A stretch of DNA of 64,000 bases from Aquibacillus rhizosphaerae (GTDB taxonomy: Bacteria; Bacillota; Bacilli; Bacillales; Amphibacillaceae): the NCBI RefSeq assembly GCF_030282825.1, contig NZ_JASTZU010000027.1:62001-126000 (forward strand), given 5' to 3'. The stretch's first letter is position 1; the number at the start of each line of letters is the position of its first letter. Shown here piece by piece: positions 44,880-53,347 of the stretch. A program made the position numbers and the translations under genes. Below the pieces are notes generated by a model, which was given only the letters and a program-made list of their open reading frames with translations, searched no databases and was not told where the DNA came from.

Positions 44880-45473
44880 GTGACAGAAGATCAATCAAAT
44901 CAGTTAGAATCCATTCTTAAACAACAAGACAAATTGGTTAAAATGTGGTTGGAATATTGGAAGGATTACTCTACTTGGGAAACATGGCAATTTTGGGCTA
45001 TTGTATTTATGTTAATTATTCCGCTTATTATTGTTATTTTCGCGATAGATAAAAGTAAAGCATTTCATATAGGATTTTATGGATTTAATATACATACTTG
45101 GTTCACTTATTCGGATGCAATTGCGATGAGAACCTCATATGTTACCTACCCCTTTCAGGCAATACCAATAATGCCAGTAAACTTTGCTTTAGATGCTTCA
45201 TTGGTTCCTGTTGCGTTCATGCTTTTATATCAATGGTGTTTAAACCGTAATAAAAATGTATTTTTCTATGGAGTAATACTAAGTGGAATTTTCTCATTTA
45301 TTGTAAAACCATTGTTAGTTTCAGTCGATATAATACAATTAAATAAAGGAATGAATTACTTTTATCTATTCTTAAACTACCTTCTTATCTTGGTGTTATC
45401 TATTATCATAACTAAATTGTTTAAATATCTAAGGAAAAAAAGGAAGACGTTTTTACATAGTAATGCTCACTAG
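44880..45473 (+). CDS. CBO0543-family membrane protein
   Basis: A 197-aa protein with a polar N-terminal helix (TEDQSNQLESILKQQDKLVK), a WLEYWKDYSTWETWQFW motif and about five transmembrane helices, ending in a basic tail. The amphipathic start followed by W-x-x-YW and a membrane domain matches the CBO0543 family of spore-former membrane proteins, of unknown function. GTG 44880 is preferred, 9 bases after AGGAG; the upstream TTG 44871 is too close to that site. A hairpin follows the stop. Confidence 0.75.
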   Translation: MTEDQSNQLESILKQQDKLVKMWLEYWKDYSTWETWQFWAIVFMLIIPLIIVIFAIDKSKAFHIGFYGFNIHTWFTYSDAIAMRTSYVTYPFQAIPIMPVNFALDASLVPVAFMLLYQWCLNRNKNVFFYGVILSGIFSFIVKPLLVSVDIIQLNKGMNYFYLFLNYLLILVLSIIITKLFKYLRKKRKTFLHSNAH

Positions 45474-45493
45474 TTTTTTTTGAAAATCTACAT

Positions 45494-45533
45494 AGAAATG
45501 GCAAGGAGGTATAAATGCCTTCTTGCCATTTCT
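45494..45533 (+). terminator. Hairpin after the CBO0543-type gene
   Basis: AGAAATGGCAAGGAGG pairs with CCTTCTTGCCATTTCT (one mismatch) over a short loop. No T-run follows, although TTTTTTT precedes it at 45474. Confidence 0.6.
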
Positions 45534-45607
45534 GAAATTTATTGTGTCATAAGACTAAAAGCTGCATAAACTAATTGTGAGATATCTCAGGTTTTAACAC
45601 TTTACTC

Positions 45608-46010
45608 TTACAAAATATCTAGTTGGCCAACTAGTGCTATAAGAATCTGAAGTAGTACATGAATAGAGGCAGCTACAGTATCTGTTGTAGTAACAGTGAC
45701 ATTATAAAATCAATCAATACCAATTAGCTGACGATTTGCCTGATTAATTTGGGAATAACCGAGTAAATCTTCTGTAACTTGTGCAGCACGATCACTATTA
45801 GCGATGGATATTTGAATGACTATTGCAATGGCTACTTGCAGGGCGAACTTATAGACAAACTACAACTTGTGTGTCGGTAGTAGCTACGGTGACTTCATTT
45901 GAATTTAAAATATAGATTGCTTCTCTTGAGGACTGTTCAATATTACCTACTTGATTTGCATATTGACTAACTCCAGTTGCATTGGTTTAGTTGTTTTTAC
46001 TTTTCCCCAT
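45608..46010 (-). pseudogene. cotX: CotX-family spore coat protein, degraded
   Basis: Minus-strand ATG 46010 follows AAAGGAGGAG, but codon 8 is TAA. Downstream frames read NATGVSQYANQVGNIEQSS, EVTVATTDTQVVV then, after a frameshift, LQVAIAIVIQISIANSDRAA and QVTEDLLGYSQINQANRQL, and after another, NVTVTTTDTVAASIHVLLQI ending LVGQLDIL-stop. The twice-repeated TVxTTDT motif, the DRAxQVTEDLL stretch and the LLQILIALVxxLDIL end are those of the spore coat protein CotX. One nonsense codon and two frameshifts make this a clear pseudogene. Confidence 0.85.
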
Positions 46011-46034
46011 TTAAAACTCCTCCTTTAAAATAAT

Positions 46035-46202
46035 TTATTCGGATTTAGAATTTCTTCTATCTTCTAACATTTTAAAGCTGTTGCAGTAATGCATGGGACG
46101 AGCTTGATGATAATCCACCATCTTTGTTTTGTTGATAAGCAAGAAAAGCTTCCGTTCTGAGTTTTTAAGCTTTCTACTTAATCTTTGATTTGGCTTTTTC
46201 AT
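46035..46202 (-). pseudogene. Small coat-region ORF, probably frameshifted
   Basis: Minus-strand ATG 46202 follows GTAGGAGAAAA and opens 55 codons (MKKPNQRLSRKLKNSERKLF). The C-terminal part of this frame is unlike a natural protein, whereas the overlapping frame reads EAFLAYQQNKDGGLSSSSSH then ALLQQL-stop. The original protein was probably a basic start joined to that Ser-rich tail, now broken by a frameshift near 46148. It lies directly upstream of the CotX remnant and probably belonged to the same coat operon. Family not recognised. Confidence 0.4.
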
Positions 46203-46289
46203 TGTAAGTTTTCTCCTACTAATTAACGAAAACCATTTTCAAATATGGGTAATAATGGTAAAATGTTAATTGAGTGAGGAGGACAGAAA

Positions 46290-46802
46290 ATGACAAAAAA
46301 ATATAACTTTTTTATAATTTCGACACTCGCCCTACTATTTGTTTTAGTAGGATGTCAAAACAATCAAACAATACCAGATGGTTTTTACTCCTATGAAAAA
46401 GGTGAGGTTAAAACAGCCATAAATGAACTGTCCTTTCAACCAGAAATACCTAGCTATGTACCTATTGAAGTAGACTTTTTAATATCAGATCGATATTTTG
46501 TAAAAGATACTGATATGGAAGCTCTAGACGTAAGCTTTTATACGAGAAATAATGACCTGTTATCCGTTCAATTTATTGACGGTAATATTGATGAAGAATG
46601 GATAGATACAGAATCTGTGACATTAGAGGATGAGATAACAGGGATATATGTAGATAATGCATTTGCTAAAGTACTCTATTGGGAGAAAAGTGGTATCACA
46701 TATAAAATGACTTATCGATCCAGTACACTAATGGAGGAAGATAATGCTAATAACATTTCAAAATCAGATTTAGTTGAAGTTGCAAATTCGTTTCAATCCT
46801 AA
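46290..46802 (+). CDS. Hypothetical lipoprotein (DUF4367-like)
   Basis: A 170-aa exported lipoprotein. The signal TLALLFVLVGC gives a lipobox VGC (Cys22). The mature part has SFQPEIPSYVPIEV near the N-terminus, a run of beta strands, and ends KVLYWEKSGITYKMTYRS followed by ISKSDLVEVANSF, the layout of DUF4367-type domains, where a W-x-x-x-G-x-x-Y strand precedes a short 'L-x-E/K-V-A' helix. Function unknown. GAGGAGGA precedes ATG 46290, and the terminator starts at the stop codon. Confidence 0.75.
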   Translation: MTKKYNFFIISTLALLFVLVGCQNNQTIPDGFYSYEKGEVKTAINELSFQPEIPSYVPIEVDFLISDRYFVKDTDMEALDVSFYTRNNDLLSVQFIDGNIDEEWIDTESVTLEDEITGIYVDNAFAKVLYWEKSGITYKMTYRSSTLMEEDNANNISKSDLVEVANSFQS

Positions 46803-46829
46803 AAAAAGGCTGTTTCCAGCCTTTTTTGT
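46801..46829 (+). terminator. Intrinsic terminator of the lipoprotein gene
   Basis: AAAAAAGGCTG and CAGCCTTTTTT form an 11-bp stem over TTTC; the U-tract is part of the stem. Confidence 0.88.
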
Positions 46830-46896
46830 TTGCATTAAATAAAGGTTGGTGGGGAAATTAGTTAAAGAGACAAACAATAAAGGAGGATTATAAAAA

Positions 46897-48081
46897 TTGA
46901 GTATTCTTCTAGGCTTATTAGCAATTGTAATTGTCATGGGTATTGCATACTTAATGTCAAATGACCGGAAGAACATCAATTATATGGGGATTATAATTAT
47001 GTTAATCGCCCAAGTGATAACCACTTGGTTTATGTTTGAAACAGCAATTGGAAGTAGTATTATTAGATGGATTGCTGATGGCTTTGATAAGTTAATTGAA
47101 TTTGGTACAGCAGGTGTAAGTTTTGTTGTAGGTGACTTAATGGAAGGTGGTAATGTATTTTTCTTTAATGTGTTACTGCTCATAATTTTCTTTGCAACTC
47201 TTTTATCTGTACTAACATACTTAAAAATTCTACCTGCTTTGATTCGCTATTTAGGTGGATTCATTTCAAAAATAACTGGATTGCCAAAAGTTGAATCTTT
47301 TAATGCGGTAAATAGTATTTTCTTTGGCCAATCTGAGGCAATAATTGCAATAAAATCACAATTTCGACACTTATCAAACAATCGATTATACATTGTAAGT
47401 GCTTCAGCAATGGGATCTGTTTCTGCATCCATTATCGGTGCATACATGCAAATGCTTCCTGCTGAATATGTATTAGTAGCACTTCCATTAAATATGTTCA
47501 GTTCGTTAATCGTTGCTTCTATCATCGCACCAGTTAAAGTGGATAAAAAGGACGACCATGTAGATGTAAAAGAAGTATCAACATCCAAAAGCATATTTGA
47601 AGCAATGGGAAACGGCGCGCTAGATGGTGGAAAGATTGCTCTGATTGTCGCAGCTATGTTAATTGCATTTATTGCTTCTTTAGAGTTAGTGAATTGGATT
47701 ATTCAAGCTATTTTTGCTGGTACCACCATTCAACAAATTTTAGGTTATATTTTTGCCCCAATTGGTATATTAATGGGGATTGCTCCGAGTGAGGTGATTC
47801 AGGCAGGAGGAATAATGGGAACAAAGATTGTAACGAATGAATTTGTTGCCATGCTTGAACTACAACCATTGGTCGACACCCTATCTCTTAAAACAGTTGG
47901 TATTGTATCTGTTTTTCTTACGAGCTTTGCTAATTTTTCTTCGATTGGGATCATCGCTGGAACTGTGCAAGGAATTGATGCAGAAAAAGGTGCAACAGTA
48001 TCGCGATTTGGGCTAAAGCTTTTAATCGGTGCAACATTAGGGTCTATCCTTTCTGCCACGATGGCAGGTCTATTTTTATAA
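46897..48081 (+). CDS. nupC: Concentrative nucleoside transporter (NupC family)
   Basis: A 394-aa CNT-family nucleoside importer driven by proton or sodium symport. It has an N-terminal three-helix region, then GGFISKITGLPKVESFNAV and FGQSEAIIAIK (the first substrate hairpin, with the conserved GQxEAP/I core), SASAMGSVSASIIGAYM, and the second repeat with GIAPSEVIQAGGIMGTKIVT, NEFVAML and LTSFANFSSIGIIAGTV. TTG 46897 follows AAAGGAGGA. It is a single-gene unit. Confidence 0.93.
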   Translation: MSILLGLLAIVIVMGIAYLMSNDRKNINYMGIIIMLIAQVITTWFMFETAIGSSIIRWIADGFDKLIEFGTAGVSFVVGDLMEGGNVFFFNVLLLIIFFATLLSVLTYLKILPALIRYLGGFISKITGLPKVESFNAVNSIFFGQSEAIIAIKSQFRHLSNNRLYIVSASAMGSVSASIIGAYMQMLPAEYVLVALPLNMFSSLIVASIIAPVKVDKKDDHVDVKEVSTSKSIFEAMGNGALDGGKIALIVAAMLIAFIASLELVNWIIQAIFAGTTIQQILGYIFAPIGILMGIAPSEVIQAGGIMGTKIVTNEFVAMLELQPLVDTLSLKTVGIVSVFLTSFANFSSIGIIAGTVQGIDAEKGATVSRFGLKLLIGATLGSILSATMAGLFL

Positions 48082-48093
48082 AATGGAAAACCA

Positions 48094-48120
48094 GGGTCTC
48101 CTAGTATAGGAGACCTCTTT
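48094..48120 (+). terminator. Intrinsic terminator of nupC
   Basis: GGTCTCCTA and TAGGAGACC form a perfect 9-bp stem around a 3-base loop, followed by TCTTTCTG. Confidence 0.7.
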
Positions 48121-48222
48121 CTGTTAGGTTTTTTGTAGACTTCTGTTGTAGGGAAGAAAGGTTTATAAAAAGGAATGCGTGGAATATAGTTGATAGGAGA
48201 TGAAAAAGGGAGGAAGTAATTT

Positions 48223-49650
48223 ATGGCAAAACAATACCCGCTTTACATAAATGGAAATTGGATAGAAACAACTGAAAAGTTAGAAGTAATAGATAAGTAC
48301 ACCCAAGATACGTATGCAAGCGTATATAAGGCTGGAGAAAAAGAAGTGGATCAAGCGATTACTAGTGCTAGAGTTGCTTACAAAAAGGAACAATTATCAC
48401 CATATAGACGGTTTGAAATCCTAAAACGTGTATCGGAATTATTAATGGAGAGAAAAGAAGAACTTGCTTTGGTTATAACAAAAGAAGCTGGAAAACCATT
48501 AAAACAAGCAAGTAGTGAAATTGAACGGTCTGCTCAAACTTTTGAGGTTGCTGCAGAAGAAGCCAAGCGGATTCACGGGGAAGGTGTACCAGTAGAGGCT
48601 GCCCCGGGATCTGAAAATCGTATGGCGTTTACGATTAAAGTTCCTGTAGGGGTAGTGGGAGCGATTAGTCCATTTAATTTTCCGCTCAATCTTGTTTCTC
48701 ATAAAGTAGCTCCGGCAATCGCAGCTGGCAATGCCGTTATATTAAAGCCAGCTAGTACTACGCCAATCTCTGCGTTAAAACTAGCAGAAATTTTTGAACA
48801 GGCAGGCTTACCCTCAGGGTTATTTAATGTTGTTGTTGGTTCTGGATCAACTGTTGGTAATCAAATGATGAAAGATGAGCGTATTGACTTATATACATTC
48901 ACAGGAAGTGCAGAAGTCGGATTAAAATTAAAACAGAATACGGGGTTGAAAAAATTAATCTTAGAACTTGGGAACAATTCACCTGTCATTGTTGATAAAG
49001 ATGCAGATGTAGAATTAGCTGCTAAGACATTAGCCCAAAAAAGCTTTGCTTTTGCAGGTCAAGTTTGTATTTCTGTACAACGGATTTATGTTCATGAATC
49101 TGTGCTCGGTGAATTTCAGCAATGTTTTGTTGACGAAGTTAGAGGATTGAAAGTTGGAGATCCAAATGATCCTGATACTGATGTTGGTCCGATGATAGCG
49201 GAGCAAGAGGCAAAGAGAGCTGAAAACTGGATAAATGAAGCGATTAATCAAGGCGCAACTGTTCTTCAAGGGGGCCAACGTAAAGGTACAGTAATGCAAC
49301 CAACCGTAATGTTTGACGTTAAAAAAGATATGCGTGTCGTATGTGAAGAGGTTTTTGCACCAGTTGTGAGCATATTACCTTTTGATGATTTAGATACCTG
49401 TATTGACGAAGTTAATGAATCCCCATATGGCTTGCAAGGTGGGATTTTCACACAAGACTTGGATAGAGCATTTTATGCTGCTCGTAAAATCGAAGTGGGT
49501 GGTCTAATGATTAACGACGCCTCACAATATCGTGTGGACCTGATGCCATATGGTGGAGTTAAGGATAGCGGGAACGGAAAAGAAGGTCCGAAATATTCAA
49601 TAAAAGAAATGACAGAAGAAAGATTAATTGTTTTAAATTTAAATAAATAG
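48223..49650 (+). CDS. NAD(P)-dependent aldehyde dehydrogenase
   Basis: A 475-aa ALDH-superfamily enzyme oxidising an aldehyde to the acid. Landmarks are the NAD-binding-domain ISPFNFPLNLVSHKVAPAIA with the catalytic Asn, the TFTGSAEVG glycine motif, the general base in KLILELGNNSPVIV, the nucleophile Cys in FAFAGQVCISVQRIYV and the C-terminal YRVDLMPYGGVKDSGNGKEG. The sequence is closest in style to lactaldehyde or non-phosphorylating glyceraldehyde-3-phosphate dehydrogenase relatives, but the substrate cannot be assigned. The start follows GGGAGG. It is convergent with the MATE gene and shares its terminator. Confidence 0.9.
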   Translation: MAKQYPLYINGNWIETTEKLEVIDKYTQDTYASVYKAGEKEVDQAITSARVAYKKEQLSPYRRFEILKRVSELLMERKEELALVITKEAGKPLKQASSEIERSAQTFEVAAEEAKRIHGEGVPVEAAPGSENRMAFTIKVPVGVVGAISPFNFPLNLVSHKVAPAIAAGNAVILKPASTTPISALKLAEIFEQAGLPSGLFNVVVGSGSTVGNQMMKDERIDLYTFTGSAEVGLKLKQNTGLKKLILELGNNSPVIVDKDADVELAAKTLAQKSFAFAGQVCISVQRIYVHESVLGEFQQCFVDEVRGLKVGDPNDPDTDVGPMIAEQEAKRAENWINEAINQGATVLQGGQRKGTVMQPTVMFDVKKDMRVVCEEVFAPVVSILPFDDLDTCIDEVNESPYGLQGGIFTQDLDRAFYAARKIEVGGLMINDASQYRVDLMPYGGVKDSGNGKEGPKYSIKEMTEERLIVLNLNK

Positions 49651-49655
49651 GAACA

Positions 49656-49695
49656 CAAAAGATACTGGATCAATATTGATTCAGTATCTTTTTGT
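49656..49695. terminator. Shared bidirectional terminator (ALDH / MATE)
   Basis: AAAGATACTG...CAGTATCTTT forms a stem interrupted by one mismatch with an inner ATCAATATTGAT palindrome. T residues follow on the plus strand, and TTTTGTG on the minus strand. Confidence 0.8.
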
Positions 49696-51046
49696 TAAAT
49701 TGTTTAGACAATTTATTCTGCAAATAAATCATCCGACCAAATAAAGTAATGGCTCCGGCACTTAATCCTATTATTAATCCCATCCAGTAACCATATGGCC
49801 CAAAGCTTGCATAGTTAGCAAGTATCCAACCGCTCGGAAGCCCAATTAACCAATAGGATACAAGGGACATCCAAAACGTAATATTTACATCTTTATAGCC
49901 TCGTAATATCCCTTGTAAAGGTGCTCCAAAAGCATCAGCAAATTGAAAAAAAATCGCATAGAAAATAAAATTCTTTGTCAGTGCTACTACTTCAGGATTG
50001 GCGTTATATAATTTAGCGACAGGATCATCAAATGCGTAAAGTATAAATCCTGCTAGAAAGGCTATGACAACACCAGAAGCAATCCCCATGTAAGAATATG
50101 CTTTTGCATCATTAATGCGTTTTGCTCCTATTTCATAACCAACCGCAATTGTTAGTGCCGTAGCAATGCTTAATGGAATCATATAAAGAAAAGATGCAAA
50201 GTTTATCGCGGCCTGATGGGCTGCAATTGTAAATGTATTATACACACTCATAAAAAGGGTTACAGCTGAAAAAATGCTAACTTCAAAAAAGATGGAAAAC
50301 CCAATCGGAACTCCAATTCTTAATTGTTCCCACCATGCGTGAAGAGATGGAGGTGTCCAACTGCTGAAAATTTTGTGTGCTCTAAAAGGATTAACCTTGT
50401 ACACAACGAATATCGTTATTCCACAACATAACCAATAGGTTAATGCTGAGGCAAGACCTGCACCTATTCCTCCTAATGCTGGAAATCCTAATTTTCCAAA
50501 AATAAAAACATAATTAAATATGATATTAAGTGGTAAAGATAATAGGATAATAAACATAGACATTCTTGTTTGCCCTAATGCATCAATATAACAACGAAGT
50601 AAGTTGAAAATAAAAAGAGGAATAATTCCAATTCCAATCGTAATAAGATAATACTTTGCTACATAACGAACATGAGATTCTAAATCCATGAAACTTAAAA
50701 TGGGCTCTATGAATAAAAATCCGATAATGGATACAACTAATCCTAAGCCAATAGAAAGATAAATACCTTGCTGGACAGTTTTAGGTATATCTTGTTCTTT
50801 TTTTGCTCCCACCATTTGAGCAACTATAGGTGATAGTGCCATTAGAATGCCGTTTATACCAGTTGATATTGGTACCCATAGACTTGAACCAATTGCGACT
50901 CCAGCTAATTCGCCGGCTCCAGCATTTCCTGACATAACCGTATCAAAAAAATTCATAGCATACATGCTTAGTTGTGTTATTAAGATAGGTATAAGGATAA
51001 CTAAGAATAATTTGATTTTTTGTTTGTTTGTGTTAGTTTCATACAT
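49670..51046 (-). CDS. MATE-family multidrug/sodium antiporter
   Basis: A 458-aa protein with 12 predicted helices of the NorM/DinF-type multidrug and toxic compound extrusion family. It has ITQLSMYAMNFFDTVMSGNA in the first helix region, LRCYIDALGQTRMSMFIILL and, in the second repeat, AAHQAAINFASFLYMIPLSI, then LQGILRGYKDVNITFWMSL near the C-terminus, the duplicated family signatures. It exports cationic drugs in exchange for sodium or protons. The start is preceded by AAGGAAGAG. Monocistronic. Confidence 0.92.
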   Translation of the reverse strand: MYETNTNKQKIKLFLVILIPILITQLSMYAMNFFDTVMSGNAGAGELAGVAIGSSLWVPISTGINGILMALSPIVAQMVGAKKEQDIPKTVQQGIYLSIGLGLVVSIIGFLFIEPILSFMDLESHVRYVAKYYLITIGIGIIPLFIFNLLRCYIDALGQTRMSMFIILLSLPLNIIFNYVFIFGKLGFPALGGIGAGLASALTYWLCCGITIFVVYKVNPFRAHKIFSSWTPPSLHAWWEQLRIGVPIGFSIFFEVSIFSAVTLFMSVYNTFTIAAHQAAINFASFLYMIPLSIATALTIAVGYEIGAKRINDAKAYSYMGIASGVVIAFLAGFILYAFDDPVAKLYNANPEVVALTKNFIFYAIFFQFADAFGAPLQGILRGYKDVNITFWMSLVSYWLIGLPSGWILANYASFGPYGYWMGLIIGLSAGAITLFGRMIYLQNKLSKQFNKKILNQY

Positions 51047-51211
51047 GTAACTCTTCCTTTTTTAATTAAATTGGATTAGGATAAAGAGGGTTATAGGATT
51101 ATAACACAGTTTTAGTGTTTATTTATATGAAAGAACTTATGATAAAAAAATCACGCTTGGGCGCAATAGAACTTATTAAGGCGGGATATATAGAAAGGGC
51201 GTAACACATAC

Positions 51212-52282
51212 ATGAGTGAGAAACGAATTTTGTTTACAGGCGGAGGAACTGCTGGACACGTTATTGTTAATTTAGCTATCATCCCAAACTTTCAAAAAGA
51301 AGGTTGGGAAATTGACTATATAGGTTCTAAAAATGGAATTGAAAGAGAACTGATTGCAAGATTAGAAAATGTAACCTATCACCCAATTTCAACAGGTAAG
51401 TTACGAAGATATTTATCGTTAGAGAATTTAAAAGATCCGTTTAAGGTTCTTAAAGGAACGATGCAAGCTTACCGAATATTGGGAAAGAAGAAGCCAACTG
51501 TTATTTTTTCAAAAGGTGGATTTGTTTCTGTTCCTGTACTTGCAGCTGCTAAAATGAGAGGTATACCGGCTATTATTCACGAATCGGACTATACACCCGG
51601 ACTAGCAAATAAATTAGCAATTCCATTTGCCAAAAAAATATTAGCTACATTCCCTGAAACGATGCAACATTTACCAGAAAAAAAGGCCGAGTGGATAGGT
51701 GCTGTAGTGCGAAATGAGTTATTTCAAGGTAGTAAGAAAAAAGGACTGCAGATTGCTAACTTACATAATGAAAAACCGGTGCTACTTATTATGGGTGGGA
51801 GTGGTGGTGCTCAGAAAATTAATAATGCTGTCCGCTCTCAGTTGACTACTTTATTAGATGAATTTCAAATCATCCATATATGCGGAAAAGGCAATGTTGA
51901 TGAAGCTGTTAAAGCACCAGGATATGCACAGTTTGAGTATGTAAATGAAGAGTTAAGTGATTTGTTAGCTGCAACTGATTTTATATTATCTAGAGCAGGT
52001 TCTAACGCTATTTTTGAATTTCTAGCATTAAAAAAACCAATGTTGCTTATTCCGTTGTCACGAAACGCGAGTAGGGGTGACCAAATTCTAAATGCAAATT
52101 CTTTTAAGAAACAGGGCTATGCCAATGTATTGGAAGAAGAAGAATTAACAAAAGAAAGTTTAGTAAAAGAACTATTAAACCTAAAAAATAAAAAGCAAGA
52201 TATGCTTGAAAATATGCGGCGCTATGAAAGCTTTGAGGCGAAGGATAAAGTTATAAAAGTAATCAAAGAGGTAAGAAAATAA
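51212..52282 (+). CDS. murG: MurG-family UDP-GlcNAc transferase
   Basis: A 356-aa GT-B glycosyltransferase that adds GlcNAc to undecaprenyl-PP-MurNAc-pentapeptide (lipid I to lipid II). It has [71 protein letters not shown] and the donor site [20 protein letters not shown] followed by [16 protein letters not shown]. It stands alone outside a division/cell-wall cluster, so it may be either the sole MurG or a paralogue of the kind seen in B. cereus-group genomes. Confidence 0.9.
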   Translation: MSEKRILFTGGGTAGHVIVNLAIIPNFQKEGWEIDYIGSKNGIERELIARLENVTYHPISTGKLRRYLSLENLKDPFKVLKGTMQAYRILGKKKPTVIFSKGGFVSVPVLAAAKMRGIPAIIHESDYTPGLANKLAIPFAKKILATFPETMQHLPEKKAEWIGAVVRNELFQGSKKKGLQIANLHNEKPVLLIMGGSGGAQKINNAVRSQLTTLLDEFQIIHICGKGNVDEAVKAPGYAQFEYVNEELSDLLAATDFILSRAGSNAIFEFLALKKPMLLIPLSRNASRGDQILNANSFKKQGYANVLEEEELTKESLVKELLNLKNKKQDMLENMRRYESFEAKDKVIKVIKEVRK

Positions 52283-52320
52283 AAAGGATATCAGGTTTAC
52301 GACCTGTTATCCTTTTTATT
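52281..52320. terminator. Bidirectional terminator (murG / zinc-ribbon gene)
   Basis: AAAAAGGATA-CAGGT and ACCTG-TATCCTTTTT form a long stem with one mismatch over a 5-base loop. Poly-A on the left and poly-T on the right make it work in both directions. Confidence 0.88.
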
Positions 52321-52603
52321 TTTTCTGTCGATTATAGGTAGCTATAAATGGAAAAATCAATAAAAATATAACATAAGCGAATAAAAGTATGGAAAATCGA
52401 ATGTTTGTAGGAAGTTCGATTAGTAGTAAAATAAAAGCAAGGCCAAGAATGAAGAAAACAGAAATGTATTTGGAGCTATTACTAATCCGATAAACAGTAC
52501 CACAATTTTCACATTTCATCGGTTGATTTCCTAAAAATAATGACTTTAGAATTTGTTTCCAAGTAAACTGCTTATTACATGTTGTACATTGTTGTAATTT
52601 GAT
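52316..52603 (-). CDS. CXXC-20-CXXC zinc-ribbon membrane protein, start codon unclear
   Basis: The frame from 52519 downward has CENCGTVYRI and two membrane helices. Upstream in the same frame is LQQCTTCNKQFTWKQILKSL followed by FLGNQP, giving two CxxC motifs 20 residues apart, the pattern of the TIGR04104 zinc-finger family. So the real gene must begin before 52588. Yet no ATG, GTG or TTG exists in frame between the stop at about 52655 and the first CxxC. ATC at 52603, 4 bases after AAGGTGA, aligns with the usual MIKLQQC start. Either a rare start codon is used or the gene has lost its start. Confidence 0.6.
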   Translation of the reverse strand: MKLQQCTTCNKQFTWKQILKSLFLGNQPMKCENCGTVYRISNSSKYISVFFILGLAFILLLIELPTNIRFSILLFAYVIFLLIFPFIATYNRQKK

Positions 52604-52637
52604 ATAATCACCTTCATCTTTACTATACTTATCTAAA

Positions 52638-52672
52638 GAAAGTAGAAATGTTTAATGAACACTTCTACTTTC
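52638..52672. other. Hairpin upstream of the zinc-ribbon gene
   Basis: GAAAGTAGAAATGTT pairs with AACACTTCTACTTTC (one G-U) over a short loop. It is about 35 bases before the likely start of the minus-strand gene and may be part of its leader or a terminator. No gene is visible in 52673-52934. Confidence 0.5.
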
Positions 52673-52934
52673 ATAATTCTATCCTACTTAATTGATTTTG
52701 CCAAATTACCAAGAGCTACTACCTTTTCGAAAAAACTATTTACCATTTTAAAAATGCTAGTGGAATAAATCCTATTCGTACTACGTATAGGAAACTGGTT
52801 ACATGAAACAATTCTTTGGATTTTGTTAACTACTCCTGTACAATAGTTTTAATTAGTAGATATACCAAGGGATTTTGTAGCTGTAGATTGAATTGATATA
52901 ATAGATATAAAAGCTTGATGAAGGGAAAAGAATA

Positions 52935-53276
52935 ATGAATCCAAGCATTTGTAGATATTGCTATAAAGAAATTGAAAATAGGGATCAACTCGTTACTGCA
53001 ACAAACATGTTACGAGTAAGATCTTATCATTATGTATGTTTCAATGAGATAGAAACAGAAACGAAAACTTTTTGGGGTTTTTGGACACCAATCAATGGTG
53101 TGTCTGGTAATATTAGATCAGTTATTATGCTTGGACTTGCTCTGTGGATGTTTTTTACGAATAGTTTAGGTGCTATAGGAGATTTGATTGGTATTATTGC
53201 TTTATTCTCATCTTTGTTACGAGGCATTTCATATTTTTTTTATGAGAGAAAACTTCCAGCTTATAAACATAAATAA
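52935..53276 (+). CDS. Hypothetical small zinc-ribbon membrane protein (113 aa)
   Basis: A 113-aa protein. The N-terminal 35 residues contain SICRYCYKEIENRD and, 25 residues later, YHYVCFNE, a possible C-x2-C...H-x3-C metal site. It then has FWGFWTPINGV and two hydrophobic helices (about 58-75 and 78-97), ending with a basic tail. I do not recognise the family. The start follows GAAGGGAAAAG. It may be related in style to the zinc-ribbon protein on the opposite strand just upstream. Confidence 0.65.
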   Translation: MNPSICRYCYKEIENRDQLVTATNMLRVRSYHYVCFNEIETETKTFWGFWTPINGVSGNIRSVIMLGLALWMFFTNSLGAIGDLIGIIALFSSLLRGISYFFYERKLPAYKHK

Positions 53277-53312
53277 AACTTATCACGACTGGATTGAGAA
53301 TTAGACAGTAAA

Positions 53313-53346
53313 GAGTACCCTATATATGTAAACTATAGGGTACTTA
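53313..53346. terminator. Bidirectional terminator (113-aa gene / ger operon)
   Basis: AGTACCCTATA and TATAGGGTACT form a perfect 11-bp stem with an 11-base loop. It ends the plus-strand gene and lies 2 bases past the gerAC stop on the minus strand. Confidence 0.75.
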
Positions 53347-53347
53347 T

